Translations under genes and position numbers: made by a program
Source: Vibrio sp. Y2-5
Lineage (GTDB): Bacteria > Pseudomonadota > Gammaproteobacteria > Enterobacterales > Vibrionaceae
Direction: 5' to 3'
NCBI RefSeq assembly: GCF_014596725.1
Contig: NZ_JACVEG010000007.1
Coordinates: forward strand, 353-64,352
DNA: 64,000 bases
Notes under the pieces: model-generated
Database searches by the model: none
Seen by the model: the letters and a program-made list of their open reading frames with translations, nothing else
Told to the model about the DNA's origin: nothing
Shown: piece by piece, positions 10,269 to 19,616 of the stretch
Position numbering within the stretch: the stretch's first letter is position 1
How the letters are laid out: every line of letters begins with the position of its first letter

Positions 10269-12059
10269 CTACGAATGATTGATTGGCTGAGTTGCCTGTT
10301 TTAGCCACTGTCTGACATCACCTTCAACCAGTGGACTGACTTCGTCCCACACTTTTTGGTGGTAGTTATTCAGCCAGCTCAGCTCAGGTTTTGTCAGCAT
10401 GTTGACGTTGATAGCACGAACATCAATAGGGCAGCGAGTGAGTGATTCGAAGCTATGAACATGGAAGTCGCCTTGAGTTTCGACTTCCACAACCAACTCC
10501 AAGTTTTCGATACGAATACCAAAACCGTCAGCTCGGTAGTAACCCGGTTCGTTCGACAACACCATTCCCGCAAGCAAAGGTACGTTGTTAAATACCTTAC
10601 TTATACGTTGAGGTCCTTCGTGAACACTAAGGAAGTGACCAACACCATGACCTGTGCCGTGATCATAATCGTAGCCATTAGCCCATAAATGTTGGCGTGC
10701 CAGAACATCAAGTTGATGGCCACAAGTACCTTTCGGGAATCGTGCTTTAGCTAGAGCAATATGCCCTTTAAGCACTAAAGTAAATTGCTGCTTCATTTCG
10801 TCACTGACTTCACCAATCGCAATGGTACGGGTGATGTCGGTTGTACCATCTATATATTGACCACCTGAGTCAACGAGGTAAAGCGTGTTCATTTCTAGCT
10901 TACCTGGTTCTGGTTGGTTCATGTGGTTGTAGTGACACATAGCCGCATTCGTTGTTGCGGCAGAAATGGTGTCAAAGCTCAGATCTGCTAGTGTTGGGTC
11001 AAGCTCGCGGAATGCTTGAAGCTTATCAGCCAGTTGCGCTTCGTTATGCAGTTTGCCAGCCGCCACTTCGCTATCTAACCAAGATAGGAACTTCGTCATT
11101 GCTGCACCATCGCGAACATGACACGCTTTCATGCCTTTAATTTCAGTCGCGTTTTTTGCGGCTTTTGGTAACAAGCAAGGATCGGCGTCTTTAATTAATT
11201 CAGCATTTACATTCTGCAGAGTCAGGGTGAACCAAGCGTTGCTGGTGGCTGGGTCTACAATGACTTTCTTGCCTGAAAGTTTCTCAAGTTCTGTTTGCAG
11301 CGTATCTGGATGATGCACTCGTACACCGGCACCAACGTGATTTTCAAAGCCTTCGGCTAATCGAGCTGGGTCAAGGAAGAAGTCAACACTTGCATCAGCA
11401 TGAACAATGGCGTGCGATAGCAACACTGGTAAGCGTGATACGTCTAGACCGCGAATATTCAACAGCCAACAGATAGAATCTAATTCTGTCAGCACTGCGC
11501 TATCTGCTTTTTTAGAACGCAGAATGTCTGCAATACGCTGACGTTTTGTCGCGCTGTTTACACCAACCAGCTCATCACTCATTAAACGCATCTCAGAGAC
11601 TACAGGAGCAGGGCGATCATGCCAAAGATTGTCGATAGCATTGCCTTCGGTTGCAACTAATTCTAGCTCGTCAGCCAGTTTGCTTTGAGTCGCTGTTAAC
11701 CAACTCGCACGGTGCATTCTTGGGTCGTAACCCACCTTGCTACCTGTAGGCAAATTGCTTTGTAGCCAATCTAAATACGGTTCTTCAATAAGATGACGGT
11801 ACTCGAACAGCTCTTGTGGAACTTGTTTGCGAACCTGAACGGTATAACGGCCATCAACAAAAATGGCTGCCGAAGTTTGTGTAATCACAGCGGCACCCGC
11901 TGAACCAGTAAATCCAGTTAACCAATGTAATCGTTCGTTGTGTTCTGGTACGTATTCGCCAAGATACTCATCTTCATGAGGAATAATGAGTGCGTCTAAA
12001 CCGTTACGTGTTAACCAGTTACGAAGTTCTGTTACACGCTGGGAGATGGATTGGTACAT
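10269..12059 (-). CDS. aminopeptidase P family Xaa-Pro peptidase (M24B)
   Basis: Removes N-terminal residues preceding proline and is probably cytoplasmic. At 596 residues it is the long three-domain form like eukaryotic XPNPEP1, not the ~440-residue E. coli PepP. Creatinase-type N-terminal domains (start MYQSISQRVTELR) lead to the metallopeptidase domain. The metal ligands are visible in DSGGQYIDGTTDITRT (two Asp), GTGHGVGHFLSVHEG (His), NEPGYY (Glu) and IRIENLELV (Glu). The gene converges on thiH. No signal peptide is seen. Confidence 0.92.
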   Translation of the reverse strand: MYQSISQRVTELRNWLTRNGLDALIIPHEDEYLGEYVPEHNERLHWLTGFTGSAGAAVITQTSAAIFVDGRYTVQVRKQVPQELFEYRHLIEEPYLDWLQSNLPTGSKVGYDPRMHRASWLTATQSKLADELELVATEGNAIDNLWHDRPAPVVSEMRLMSDELVGVNSATKRQRIADILRSKKADSAVLTELDSICWLLNIRGLDVSRLPVLLSHAIVHADASVDFFLDPARLAEGFENHVGAGVRVHHPDTLQTELEKLSGKKVIVDPATSNAWFTLTLQNVNAELIKDADPCLLPKAAKNATEIKGMKACHVRDGAAMTKFLSWLDSEVAAGKLHNEAQLADKLQAFRELDPTLADLSFDTISAATTNAAMCHYNHMNQPEPGKLEMNTLYLVDSGGQYIDGTTDITRTIAIGEVSDEMKQQFTLVLKGHIALAKARFPKGTCGHQLDVLARQHLWANGYDYDHGTGHGVGHFLSVHEGPQRISKVFNNVPLLAGMVLSNEPGYYRADGFGIRIENLELVVEVETQGDFHVHSFESLTRCPIDVRAINVNMLTKPELSWLNNYHQKVWDEVSPLVEGDVRQWLKQATQPINHS

Positions 12060-12238
12060 CTTGCTATTCTCCTAATAATTGTCCTTTTGTTCAGCCGATG
12101 CCGATATATCCTTTCTGTTGATATACCCACTTTGCCTATCTATGTAGTGCAGGACGTGAACCGATAAGCTACTCGTTTTGTAGTGAGTGTGCAAATGTGC
12201 TGAACTTAATCTTATCAATAGTGTTATAGGGCGTTTGT

Positions 12239-13180
12239 TTAACGCAAATGTAAGGTTTTCGTCTGAATGATTTGCCTTAACCAAGAGAGTGCTGGGTCGT
12301 TCTCTCTGTCTCTGTGCCAAAACAACGTATAAGCCATAGGTGGAAACTCAAGAGGAAGAGGAAGTACCACTAAATCGAGATGTTTGGCGACAAGATGAGT
12401 GAAATGGCTCGGTGCAGTAAATACAAAATCTGTGTAGCTGCATAAGCTGGCTGCGCTGTTAAAGTCGGGAACGGTAATCGCAATATCTCGTTGATAACCT
12501 AAATCTGCTAAACGGTAATCCAGTAGCCAGCGATCGCTGCCATCACAGCGCACTTGTACATGCCGCAGGGTAAGATATCGTTCTAAGTTCCATTGCTGTT
12601 TTAAAACAGGGTGATCTCGACGAACGACACACATTTGTGAATCGCGGTAGATCTCCTGCTCGCAGATATCCTTTGGCGGAAGCATGGTTAACTTAGCATC
12701 GTTGATGTCGATATCTTTACCTGTGATACCAATATCTAGCTCGCCCATTTGCAGCTTTTTAAAGGTTTGGTCAGTCCACGAATGAGTACTGATATTGAGA
12801 TTTGGTCCCTGCATGAATATTGCTGGCAAAAAATGGGGCAGGATTAATGGGTAGACACTTTCTACTGCCGCGATATGAAATCGATATTCGCTCGACTGAG
12901 GAGAAAACTGCTCAGGCTGAGTAATCAGCTCTAGCTGGTCAACCAAGGTTTCTAACTTAGGCTTCAAAAACAACATTTTTGGTGTCGGTTTTAGGCCATG
13001 AGAGGTTCGGATGAAAAGTGGATCATCGAATTGTTCACGTAGTTTTGCCAGCGACTTACTGACGGCTGATTGACTCAGGTGCAGCCGGCTTGAAGCGCGT
13101 GTAACGCTGAGTTCCTCTCCAAGGACTTGTAAACAAACAAGCAAGTTAAGGTCAATTCGCGCTAATTTATCAATGTTCAT
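12239..13180 (-). CDS. LysR-family transcriptional regulator
   Basis: The N-terminal winged helix-turn-helix is clear (LNLLVCLQVLGEELSVTRASSRLHLSQSAVSKSLAKLRE), followed by DPLFIRTSHGLKPT and the periplasmic-binding-like effector domain. I start at the ATG giving MNIDKLARIDLNLL; a GTG 12 bases upstream is possible. It is divergent from the Bcr-type efflux gene with a short shared intergenic region, so it may control that pump; the effector is unknown. About 180 non-coding bases separate its end from the pepP-like gene, and nothing was recognised in them. Confidence 0.9.
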   Translation of the reverse strand: MNIDKLARIDLNLLVCLQVLGEELSVTRASSRLHLSQSAVSKSLAKLREQFDDPLFIRTSHGLKPTPKMLFLKPKLETLVDQLELITQPEQFSPQSSEYRFHIAAVESVYPLILPHFLPAIFMQGPNLNISTHSWTDQTFKKLQMGELDIGITGKDIDINDAKLTMLPPKDICEQEIYRDSQMCVVRRDHPVLKQQWNLERYLTLRHVQVRCDGSDRWLLDYRLADLGYQRDIAITVPDFNSAASLCSYTDFVFTAPSHFTHLVAKHLDLVVLPLPLEFPPMAYTLFWHRDRENDPALSWLRQIIQTKTLHLR

Positions 13181-13274
13181 GTGATTTTCCACTGAGGAAT
13201 ATTACTGATGATTATAAGCCATTTGTTCGAATAACAGCATTCTTCTATCATGCACGCTCTTTATTATTCAACTT

Positions 13275-14495
13275 TTGGAACCTATTTTGAGCGTAACTTC
13301 TTCTGTGAAAGAGTCTTCTGTGCAAAGCAAACAGCAAATGATTCTACTGACTTTGTTGGTACTGTTTAGTCCGTTGGCGATCGATATTTATTTGCCTGCG
13401 TTGCCACAAATCTCGCAAGCGTTTCACGTGGAACATGCCTTAGCTCAAGATACGATTACTTGGTTCTTATTTGCTATGGGTGTTGGGCAACTGTTTGCTG
13501 GTCCTTTAGCAGATAAACTAGGACGTCGAACTGTTGCATTGGCTGGCGTTAGCATTTACATCTTGAGCGCTTTATTGGCGTGGGGCGCTCAAAGTATTGA
13601 GTGGATGTTAATGTCTCGTTTGCTACAAGGATTGGGTGCGTGTGCAACGTCTGTAGCAGCCTTTGCGACGGTTCGCGATATCTTTGGCCCTGAACGCAGT
13701 GGCAAAATGATCAGCTACCTTAATGGGGCGATCTGTTTTATTCCGGCTTTAGCGCCAATTCTGGGAAGCTGGTTAACGCAACAATTTGGTTGGCGCTCTA
13801 ATTTTAGTTTTATGGCGGGTTTTGGCGTGTTCGTTGGGTTCTGGTTATTGATTCGTATGAAAGAGACCAATCCAAGCACTGAAAAGCAAGCCGTATTTAA
13901 GCTGTCGCGTTACTGGTCTGTGTTAAAAGTCCCTTCATTTTTGTTCCATGCTTCGCTTTGTATGTTGGCGATGGCGGTTATCTTGGCTTACGTCACTTCA
14001 GCCCCTGTGGTTCTGATGGAAAACTTAGGCTTAACCATGAATGAGTTTACTTTCTGGTTTGGCATTAACGCTGTGGTTAACATCGCGGCTTGTTTATCTG
14101 CTCCTAAGCTTATGGACAAATGGGGAACACATAAAATTCTGTTCTCTGGAATCGTGATGCTATTAGTGGCTGGAGGTCTGATGGTTGGAATGAAGTCTCA
14201 AGGTACGGCTTTAGCCTTTATGCTGCCAATCTTCTTCTCATCGGTAGGCTTTGCTTGGATTCTGGGTTCTGCTGCGGGCAAAGCACTGGCTCCATTTGGT
14301 GACAAAGCGGGTACTGCAGCCGCGTTACTTGGTTTGTTTCAGATGAGTGGGGCTGGAGTTGTCGTAGGCACACTGCAACGCTTGGAGCTTGAACCTCAGA
14401 TGATGATTGCACTTCAAATGTGGATTATTGCACCCGCGCTAATCATTTTGCTGTCTAAAGCGGGCAAAGAGTGGCATCGACTAGCATTTCAGTGA
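13275..14495 (+). CDS. Bcr/CflA-type multidrug efflux transporter (MFS)
   Basis: A 12-helix major facilitator protein for drug/H+ antiport in the inner membrane. The family signature is clear: LAIDIYLPALPQI in helix 1 and GQLFAGPLADKLGRR at the loop 2-3 motif, followed by RLLQGLGACATSVAAFATVRDIF. The start is uncertain: the frame opens with TTG at 13275, and GTG codons near 13302 and 13320 are alternatives, the first membrane segment beginning only at MILLTLLV. It contains the third parS-like palindrome at 13420. It is divergent from the LysR gene. Confidence 0.88.
   Translation: MEPILSVTSSVKESSVQSKQQMILLTLLVLFSPLAIDIYLPALPQISQAFHVEHALAQDTITWFLFAMGVGQLFAGPLADKLGRRTVALAGVSIYILSALLAWGAQSIEWMLMSRLLQGLGACATSVAAFATVRDIFGPERSGKMISYLNGAICFIPALAPILGSWLTQQFGWRSNFSFMAGFGVFVGFWLLIRMKETNPSTEKQAVFKLSRYWSVLKVPSFLFHASLCMLAMAVILAYVTSAPVVLMENLGLTMNEFTFWFGINAVVNIAACLSAPKLMDKWGTHKILFSGIVMLLVAGGLMVGMKSQGTALAFMLPIFFSSVGFAWILGSAAGKALAPFGDKAGTAAALLGLFQMSGAGVVVGTLQRLELEPQMMIALQMWIIAPALIILLSKAGKEWHRLAFQ
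13420..13435. other. parS-like site 3 (inside the efflux gene)
   Basis: CGTTTCACGTGGAACA differs from the canonical 16-mer at two positions. One of these (the base opposite the variable T/C position) is tolerated in known parS sites. The CACGTG core is intact. Confidence 0.7.
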
Positions 14496-14659
14496 TGTGA
14501 TTAGCAGGAATAGGAAACAGCAACGTCGTTTACTCAATGAAATAGTGAAGAGTTACAAGGTTTTGTAAATAGTCTGACGTGCTATTTTCTAATCGGGGTA
14601 ACAGGTGTATATTATTTCGCTCACTATCATTAGAAATAGCGTCTTGGAATCGAAATACA

Positions 14660-14941
14660 GTGTCCCTAACTACCTATGAAATGGCTCGTATTCTCGAGCA
14701 GTTAGAAGAATCACCTGAAAAAGTAATGTTTGGTAAGTTGCTTAACGAGTTAGGTAATCAAAGCTCTGAGCGAGTTCGCAGCGCTGCTAAACAAGTTCCG
14801 TTGCCAGTTCTGCGTGATTTAGTTTATCAATTTCAACAAGTGATTGATTCGCGTAAAGGTGAGCAAGTAGATTTATTGGCTAAGCAATTAGCTCAACAAG
14901 GTATCTCAGCTGAAGATCTAATGAGCTATCTGAAAAAATAA
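14660..14941 (+). CDS. conserved small hypothetical protein
   Basis: I do not recognise a named family. The protein is 93 residues if it starts at the GTG at 14660 (MSLTTYEMARILEQLEESPE); the frame remains open back to 14579, but those residues look non-coding. It is soluble, helical and charged (VLRDLVYQFQQVIDSRKGEQVDLLAKQLAQQGIS), with no Cys and no membrane segment. A GGA lies eleven bases before the GTG. It is followed by a strong terminator and stands between the efflux gene and asnC. Confidence 0.65.
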   Translation: MSLTTYEMARILEQLEESPEKVMFGKLLNELGNQSSERVRSAAKQVPLPVLRDLVYQFQQVIDSRKGEQVDLLAKQLAQQGISAEDLMSYLKK

Positions 14942-14955
14942 CTGATGCTTTAAAC

Positions 14956-14986
14956 AAAAACCCAAGTCTGAAACTTGGGTTTTTGT
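14956..14986 (+). terminator. rho-independent terminator
   Basis: AACCCAAGT / ACTTGGGTT with a short loop and a T run. The A run on the left side lets it also serve the convergent asnC. Confidence 0.88.
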
Positions 14987-15015
14987 TTTTTGGACTTTTA
15001 CCTTTGAGCACCGAA

Positions 15016-15480
15016 TTAAGGAATCACATTACGGTTGATGGGGTTCTGTAACGAGATCAGAGTCTCAGTCGATTGAACTTCATCAATCGCCTGCAGCTTA
15101 TCGATCAATACAAACTGCAGCTCTTCAATCGAACGGCACATCAACTTGACGAAAATACTGTAAGCACCTGTGGTGTAGTATGCTTCAACCACTTCATCCA
15201 AAGCATTAAGCTTTTCCAGTGCGGAATGGTAATCACGCGCGGCTTTCAGGTTAATGCCAATAAAACAGCACACGTCATAGCCGAGCTTCTTGGTATTCAC
15301 CACAACTTCAGTACCTTGAATGATATCCGCTGCTTTCATTTTTTCGATGCGTACGTGAATAGTGGCAGGGCTGACATTAAATTGCTTTGCCATTTCTGCA
15401 TAAGGCGTGCGTGCATCATCCATTAAGATTTTCAGAATAGCGCGATCAAGCTCATCGAGCTTTGTAGAGGCAATTTGCAT
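15016..15480 (-). CDS. asnC: transcriptional regulator AsnC (Lrp family)
   Basis: A 154-residue Lrp/AsnC protein with helix-turn-helix LDELDRAILKILMDDARTPYAEMAKQFNVSPATIHVRIEKM and a C-terminal ligand-binding domain (EVVEAYYTTGAYSIFVKLMC). Sequence and length match enterobacterial AsnC, the asparagine-responsive activator of asnA. No asparagine synthetase gene lies nearby. It is divergent from rsmJ. Confidence 0.88.
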   Translation of the reverse strand: MQIASTKLDELDRAILKILMDDARTPYAEMAKQFNVSPATIHVRIEKMKAADIIQGTEVVVNTKKLGYDVCCFIGINLKAARDYHSALEKLNALDEVVEAYYTTGAYSIFVKLMCRSIEELQFVLIDKLQAIDEVQSTETLISLQNPINRNVIP

Positions 15481-15603
15481 ACAGGTTCCTAGTTCACTTA
15501 TTCAACGAAGATTCTTCCGCATCTTATCACACTGAAACCTTAGGTTTCTGATGAAAATCCGCTACACTGGCAGCGTTTTTGAAACTCACTATGGAATGAC
15601 ACT

Positions 15604-16392
15604 TTGCAGCTACAACTGATTTGTGAAGCCCCTGAACGCGCTTCTGAGCTTGATGAAATAGCAACACGCTGGAAGCTCACTCACAGTGATCAAAGCGTTT
15701 TTGCGCTGGTACTCACCAGCGAGCAATTAGAACTGCGTAAAGTCGATGAACCTAAGCTGGGGGCCATCTTCGTTGATTGGGTCACCGGAGCGGTGGCGCA
15801 TCGTCGTAAATTTGGTGGCGGTAAAGGTCAATCCATTGCAAAAGCAGCAGGGCTCAATAAAGGTGCCACACCTACGGTGCTGGATGGAACGGCTGGCTTA
15901 GGTCGAGATGCATTTGTCTTAGCCTCTTTGGGCTGCAAAGTACAAATGGTTGAGCGTCATCCGGTTGTCGCTGCTCTGCTTGATGACGGATTAAATCGAG
16001 CCAAACAGGATAGCGAGATTGGTGGCTGGGTTTCAGAGCGCGTGACGCTGCTACACGCATCTAGTCACGATGCGCTGAATAAACTAGCCAATGACGAAAG
16101 CTTCGTTCGCCCTGATGTAGTGTACCTCGATCCTATGTATCCGCACCCTGAGAGCAAAAAGAAAACCGCACTGGTGAAGAAAGAGATGCGAGTGTTTCAG
16201 TCTCTTGTGGGAGCAGATAATGACGCTGACGCGTTATTAGAACCAGCATTGCAACTTGCGACCAAACGAGTGGTGGTGAAGCGTCCCGATTACGCAAATT
16301 GGCTGGCTGAGCAAAAGCCGAGTATGGCAATAGAAACCAAAAAGAACCGCTTTGATGTTTATGTGATTGCTGCGATGACGGGCGAAAGATAA
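15604..16392 (+). CDS. rsmJ: 16S rRNA m2G1516 methyltransferase RsmJ
   Basis: Methylates G1516 of 16S rRNA using SAM. Family features include the [21 protein letters not shown] block near residue 57, the SAM loop [19 protein letters not shown] near 92 and the catalytic-type DPMYPHP near 180. The frame opens with TTG at 15604, behind GGA; the ATG just upstream runs into a stop at once, so TTG is the probable start. It belongs to a neighbourhood (rsmJ, uspA, uspB, yhiN-type) that is also grouped in E. coli. Confidence 0.93.
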   Translation: MQLQLICEAPERASELDEIATRWKLTHSDQSVFALVLTSEQLELRKVDEPKLGAIFVDWVTGAVAHRRKFGGGKGQSIAKAAGLNKGATPTVLDGTAGLGRDAFVLASLGCKVQMVERHPVVAALLDDGLNRAKQDSEIGGWVSERVTLLHASSHDALNKLANDESFVRPDVVYLDPMYPHPESKKKTALVKKEMRVFQSLVGADNDADALLEPALQLATKRVVVKRPDYANWLAEQKPSMAIETKKNRFDVYVIAAMTGER

Positions 16393-16442
16393 CAGGCGAG
16401 AAATATCAGACGAATAGTAGGCTTGCCTTTTTATTAGCAGAG

Positions 16443-16456
16443 GGTTATATATAACC
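16443..16456. repeat. perfect 14-bp AT palindrome
   Basis: GGTTATATATAACC touches the Fur-box-like site on its right. It may be part of a promoter or an operator; the function is unknown. Confidence 0.5.
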
Positions 16457-16472
16457 AAGAATCATTATCATT
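16454..16472 (+). promoter_or_regulatory. putative Fur box
   Basis: ACCAAGAATCATTATCATT matches 13 of the 16 fixed positions of the 19-bp Fur consensus, with the right half perfect. It lies 18 bases before the small Cys-containing gene at 16490. Confidence 0.55.
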
Positions 16473-16489
16473 TTTGTTCGGTTGTATTT

Positions 16490-16873
16490 ATGGCTCAGCG
16501 TTTATGTAAATTAAGTCGTCACGACATCACCGCTTCATTGTCAGATATTCATCGAATCGTTGCTGCACCTAAGTACTTATGTCGCTCGTGCGCTCGTTCA
16601 TCTTCCGATAAAAAGAGATTATGTAAGCCCCAGGCTTTTTCTGTGAATGCTCCAGTTGCGAACGAAAGTAACACCGTTGATAAAAGCAGCAAAGCGGCGT
16701 TAAAAGTCGCCAAGAAAACGCTTAAAGCGCAGAAAAAGTATCAAAAGAAACTGGAGAAAGTGCTGAAGAAACAACGTAAACTTGCCAAGAAACAGCAAGC
16801 ATTACAGTTGAAGTTTTCTAAGTTAAATCAAGTAACCAACAGTGAGTATTCACTTACTTCGCAGTATCACTAA
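16490..16873 (+). CDS. small basic protein with four N-terminal cysteines, unknown function
   Basis: 127 residues. The first 45 hold Cys at about 6, 31, 34 and 45, including CRSC, which could bind zinc, iron or a cluster. The second half is a lysine-rich helix (AKKTLKAQKKYQKKLEKVLKKQRKLAKKQQ) that could be a coiled coil or bind nucleic acid. No membrane segment or export signal. A Fur-box-like site lies just upstream, hinting at iron-responsive expression. There is no good ribosome site at the ATG. A bidirectional terminator follows. I do not recognise the family. Confidence 0.65.
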   Translation: MAQRLCKLSRHDITASLSDIHRIVAAPKYLCRSCARSSSDKKRLCKPQAFSVNAPVANESNTVDKSSKAALKVAKKTLKAQKKYQKKLEKVLKKQRKLAKKQQALQLKFSKLNQVTNSEYSLTSQYH

Positions 16874-16895
16874 TGGGTACCTAAAACCTCAAATA

Positions 16896-16931
16896 CAAAA
16901 ACGCCCATCCGGTTAAACCGATGGGCGTTTT
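16896..16931. terminator. bidirectional terminator
   Basis: ACGCCCATC / GATGGGCGT with loop CGGTTAAACC, flanked by A and T runs. It is shared by the 16490 gene and the convergent DMT permease. Confidence 0.9.
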
Positions 16932-16957
16932 GCAATTTGACTCTTTTCTATCTGTGG

Positions 16958-17845
16958 TTAAGCGCTTTTGGCTTCCTTGTAGCTTTGAGCCACTTTACGC
17001 TTCACCCAAGTCTCGTTAATCCACAATGAGAACAAAATGATGATGCCGCCGATAGAGAGGCGAGCAATATCCACATCGCGGTTCCAAATAACGATATTGA
17101 CGATTAAACCTGCTGGAACCAAAGCGTTGTTCATGATTGCCAACGCACCCGCGTTTACCAAGCACGCGCCCTTATTCCATACGAAATAACCTAAGCCAGA
17201 TGCAATCACACCAAGGTAAATCAGAATACCCCATTGCAGTGAGGTCGTTGGTAGCTTCTCTGGGTTACCTAAAAGCGCGAACGCAATTGTCGCCACAACC
17301 AGTGCCCCTAAGTAGAAATAACCAAATACCGTGCGTTGAGGAAGTTCTACGCTTTGGTTTTCCATGACATATTTATAGGCCACCTGACCGATGGCAAAAC
17401 AGAGGTTGGCTCCTTGCACAACAAAGAAGCCGATCACGAAGTTCTCATTGATGCCAGCAAACTTAATAAACACCGCACCCGCTACGGCAATTGCCGCAGT
17501 CACCAAATACCATGGAGAGAAACGAGCTTTAAGCAAATCGTAAATCAGAGTGACGTAAATAGGTGTGAATACCGTAAACAGTAGTACCTCTGGAACTGAG
17601 AGCAGTAAAAACGATTGGTAGTAGAAGCAGTACATCAATCCCAGTTGGATGCCACCGATAGACATTAGCTGAACAATCAGTTTCTTTGGTACTTGCTTGA
17701 ATTTCAAGAATGGCAGGAAAACAACGCTTGCCAGTGCAACGCGCATGAACACTGAGAACCAAGAGTCAACCTGACCCGCCAGATAAACGCCGATCAGGCT
17801 AAATGAAAATGCCCAAAGTAGGGTAACTGCAGATAAATAAAACAT
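16958..17845 (-). CDS. EamA/DMT-family metabolite permease
   Basis: A 295-residue inner-membrane protein with about ten helices in two EamA repeats, beginning MFYLSAVTLLWAFSFSLIGVYL. The second repeat includes LGVIASGLGYFVWNKGACLVN, and the protein ends in a short basic tail. Members of this family export or import amino acids and related metabolites; the substrate cannot be assigned. It precedes uspA on the same strand with a ~65-base gap, read after uspA. Confidence 0.85.
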   Translation of the reverse strand: MFYLSAVTLLWAFSFSLIGVYLAGQVDSWFSVFMRVALASVVFLPFLKFKQVPKKLIVQLMSIGGIQLGLMYCFYYQSFLLLSVPEVLLFTVFTPIYVTLIYDLLKARFSPWYLVTAAIAVAGAVFIKFAGINENFVIGFFVVQGANLCFAIGQVAYKYVMENQSVELPQRTVFGYFYLGALVVATIAFALLGNPEKLPTTSLQWGILIYLGVIASGLGYFVWNKGACLVNAGALAIMNNALVPAGLIVNIVIWNRDVDIARLSIGGIIILFSLWINETWVKRKVAQSYKEAKSA

Positions 17846-17911
17846 AATCCTGATATTTCTATAAGTGGATGTTTGAAATTATCCGCAGTCTATCTGATTT
17901 ATTATTGCTCG

Positions 17912-18337
17912 TCAGTCATTAAGTGGTACTACCAACATGTCGACAGGTGAGCAATTAATGAGCTGTCTTGTTGAGGAGAGCAATTTGCTCCAAAAATCTT
18001 GGTGATGACCGCACACAACAAGATCAATATTGAACTCATTGATGGTGTCGCAGAGTTCATTACTCAAATCGCCGCTACCCACTAGAGTATGGTTGATTGG
18101 GTAATTTGCGTGATCAGCCAGCTCTTTCAACTGAGCTTGCGATGCTTCCATCGCATGATGCTGAGTTTCTGCCAAATTGATATCAATTAGACCGGTATAT
18201 AACTCGGCATAGTTGACGTCAATATGGATAAACGAGATAGCGGCATTGAGAGGTGTTGCGAGTGCAACAGCTTTTTCTACCAGCAATTTACTGTCTTCAG
18301 ATAGGTCAACAGCTACTAAGATATGTTTATAGCCCAT
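17912..18337 (-). CDS. uspA: universal stress protein UspA
   Basis: A 141-residue cytoplasmic stress protein of the UspA subclass ([27 protein letters not shown], ending [10 protein letters not shown]). The G-x2-G-x9-G-S/T nucleotide motif is not intact ([17 protein letters not shown]), as in the E. coli UspA type that does not bind ATP. It is divergent from ftnA and close to uspB, as in enteric bacteria. Confidence 0.92.
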   Translation of the reverse strand: MGYKHILVAVDLSEDSKLLVEKAVALATPLNAAISFIHIDVNYAELYTGLIDINLAETQHHAMEASQAQLKELADHANYPINHTLVGSGDLSNELCDTINEFNIDLVVCGHHQDFWSKLLSSTRQLINCSPVDMLVVPLND

Positions 18338-18517
18338 GATGCCTTCTCCATTTAATTGTTCTCAAGTCATGTTAATTAAACTTTAGCACCTAGTTAGAAA
18401 CATTTTTGCCATGATGATCTCATATCCATGCTGAATGAGGTGGCGGCTCAAACAAACAAATGATAATGGATCGTGTTATAGTAACTTCCAGTTTGCACAA
18501 TGATTTAGGAGCGCCTT

Positions 18518-19045
18518 ATGCTTTCACAAACGATGGTTGATCAATTGAATGATCAAATTAACCTCGAATTTTTCTCATCCAATCTATACTTACAAATGAG
18601 TGCTTGGTGTGAAGATAATGGATTCGAAGGAGCAGCGGAGTTTTTAAGAGTTCACGCGGCAGAAGAAATGCAGCACATGCAAAGACTGTTTACTTATGTT
18701 AGCGAAACGGGCTCATTGCCGATTTTAGGCGCGATTGCCGCTCCTCGACATGATTTTGCAAGCTTAGGTGATGTGTTCCGTGAGACCTATGAACATGAGC
18801 AAATGATTACAGAAAAAATCAACAAATTGGCTCATTCGGCATTCACATCGCAAGACTACTCAACATTTAACTTCCTTCAGTGGTACGTTGCGGAGCAACA
18901 TGAAGAAGAGAAGTTGTTTAAAGGGATTTTAGACAAGCTAGAACTGGTTGGTGAAGATGGTAAAGCGTTGTTCTTTATCGACAAAGATCTAGCTGCTTTG
19001 GCACAAAAAGGCTCATCTTCGGTAATGGATGCCCCTGCTGCTTAA
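18518..19045 (+). CDS. ftnA: non-haem ferritin FtnA
   Basis: Stores iron as a 24-mer with ferroxidase activity. The protein has 175 residues. Ferroxidase ligands are visible: [13 protein letters not shown] (Glu17, Tyr24), [12 protein letters not shown] (Glu49-50, His53), and EHEQM and EQHEEEKLF in the later helices. TTAGGAG stands seven bases before the ATG. No clear Fur box was seen in front. Confidence 0.95.
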   Translation: MLSQTMVDQLNDQINLEFFSSNLYLQMSAWCEDNGFEGAAEFLRVHAAEEMQHMQRLFTYVSETGSLPILGAIAAPRHDFASLGDVFRETYEHEQMITEKINKLAHSAFTSQDYSTFNFLQWYVAEQHEEEKLFKGILDKLELVGEDGKALFFIDKDLAALAQKGSSSVMDAPAA

Positions 19046-19121
19046 TTGCAGTAAAAAGACTCTAAACACGATCGTCTTTTTCTCCGGGTAGCCCTCTTAC
19101 TTTGGATGTAGGGAGGAAAAG

Positions 19122-19445
19122 ATGATCAGTGGAGATACCATCCTATTAGCGCTAATGATTGTTACTGGTATTAACGTAGCAAGATATCTTACCGCGCTAC
19201 GAGCTCTGATTTATATCATGCGAGAAGCTCACCCGTTGCTATATCAACAAGTTGATGGACGGGGATTTTTTACCACACATGGCAACATGTCTAAGCAGGT
19301 TCGCCTATATCACTACTTGAAAAGTAAAGAGTACCTTCATCACCATGATGAAGTGTTTACTGGCAAGTGCGATCGTGTGCGTGAGCTTTTCATTCTCTCT
19401 TCGTCTCTCGTAGTGTTTACCTCTGTGGTAGCGTTTATGCTCTAA
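19122..19445 (+). CDS. uspB: universal stress protein UspB
   Basis: A 107-residue inner-membrane protein with hydrophobic segments at each end ([16 protein letters not shown] and [18 protein letters not shown]) and a basic middle ([22 protein letters not shown]). It matches enterobacterial UspB in size and motifs; its role is linked to stationary-phase stress and ethanol tolerance. It follows ftnA by 76 bases, behind AGGGAGG. Confidence 0.9.
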   Translation: MISGDTILLALMIVTGINVARYLTALRALIYIMREAHPLLYQQVDGRGFFTTHGNMSKQVRLYHYLKSKEYLHHHDEVFTGKCDRVRELFILSSSLVVFTSVVAFML

Positions 19446-19522
19446 AAGAAGATACGTGAGTATTGATAAACGCATTGGTAAGAGTGAACGTTTACCGTTA
19501 AAATGCCGCTTCAAGTGAGTGA

Positions 19523-19548
19523 GGACGTACCGCTGTACGTCCTTTTTT
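19523..19548 (+). terminator. rho-independent terminator after uspB
   Basis: GGACGTAC / GTACGTCC with loop CGCT and TTTTTT. Confidence 0.9.
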
Positions 19549-19616
19549 ATTGCCTGTTCTTGGAAATAACAGAGTTCTAGACTGGCAAGTTTCGATTATT
19601 GGCATTGGTATGAGTC

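Noticed and set aside
12072..12320. An 82-codon minus-strand frame between the pepP-like gene and the LysR gene.
   Set aside because: It overlaps the LysR gene end in another frame, has no ribosome site and an unconvincing composition.
19052..19083. Weak AAAAAGAC...GTCTTTTT hairpin between ftnA and uspB as a terminator.
   Set aside because: The loop is long and the stem is mostly A-T; not convincing enough to list.
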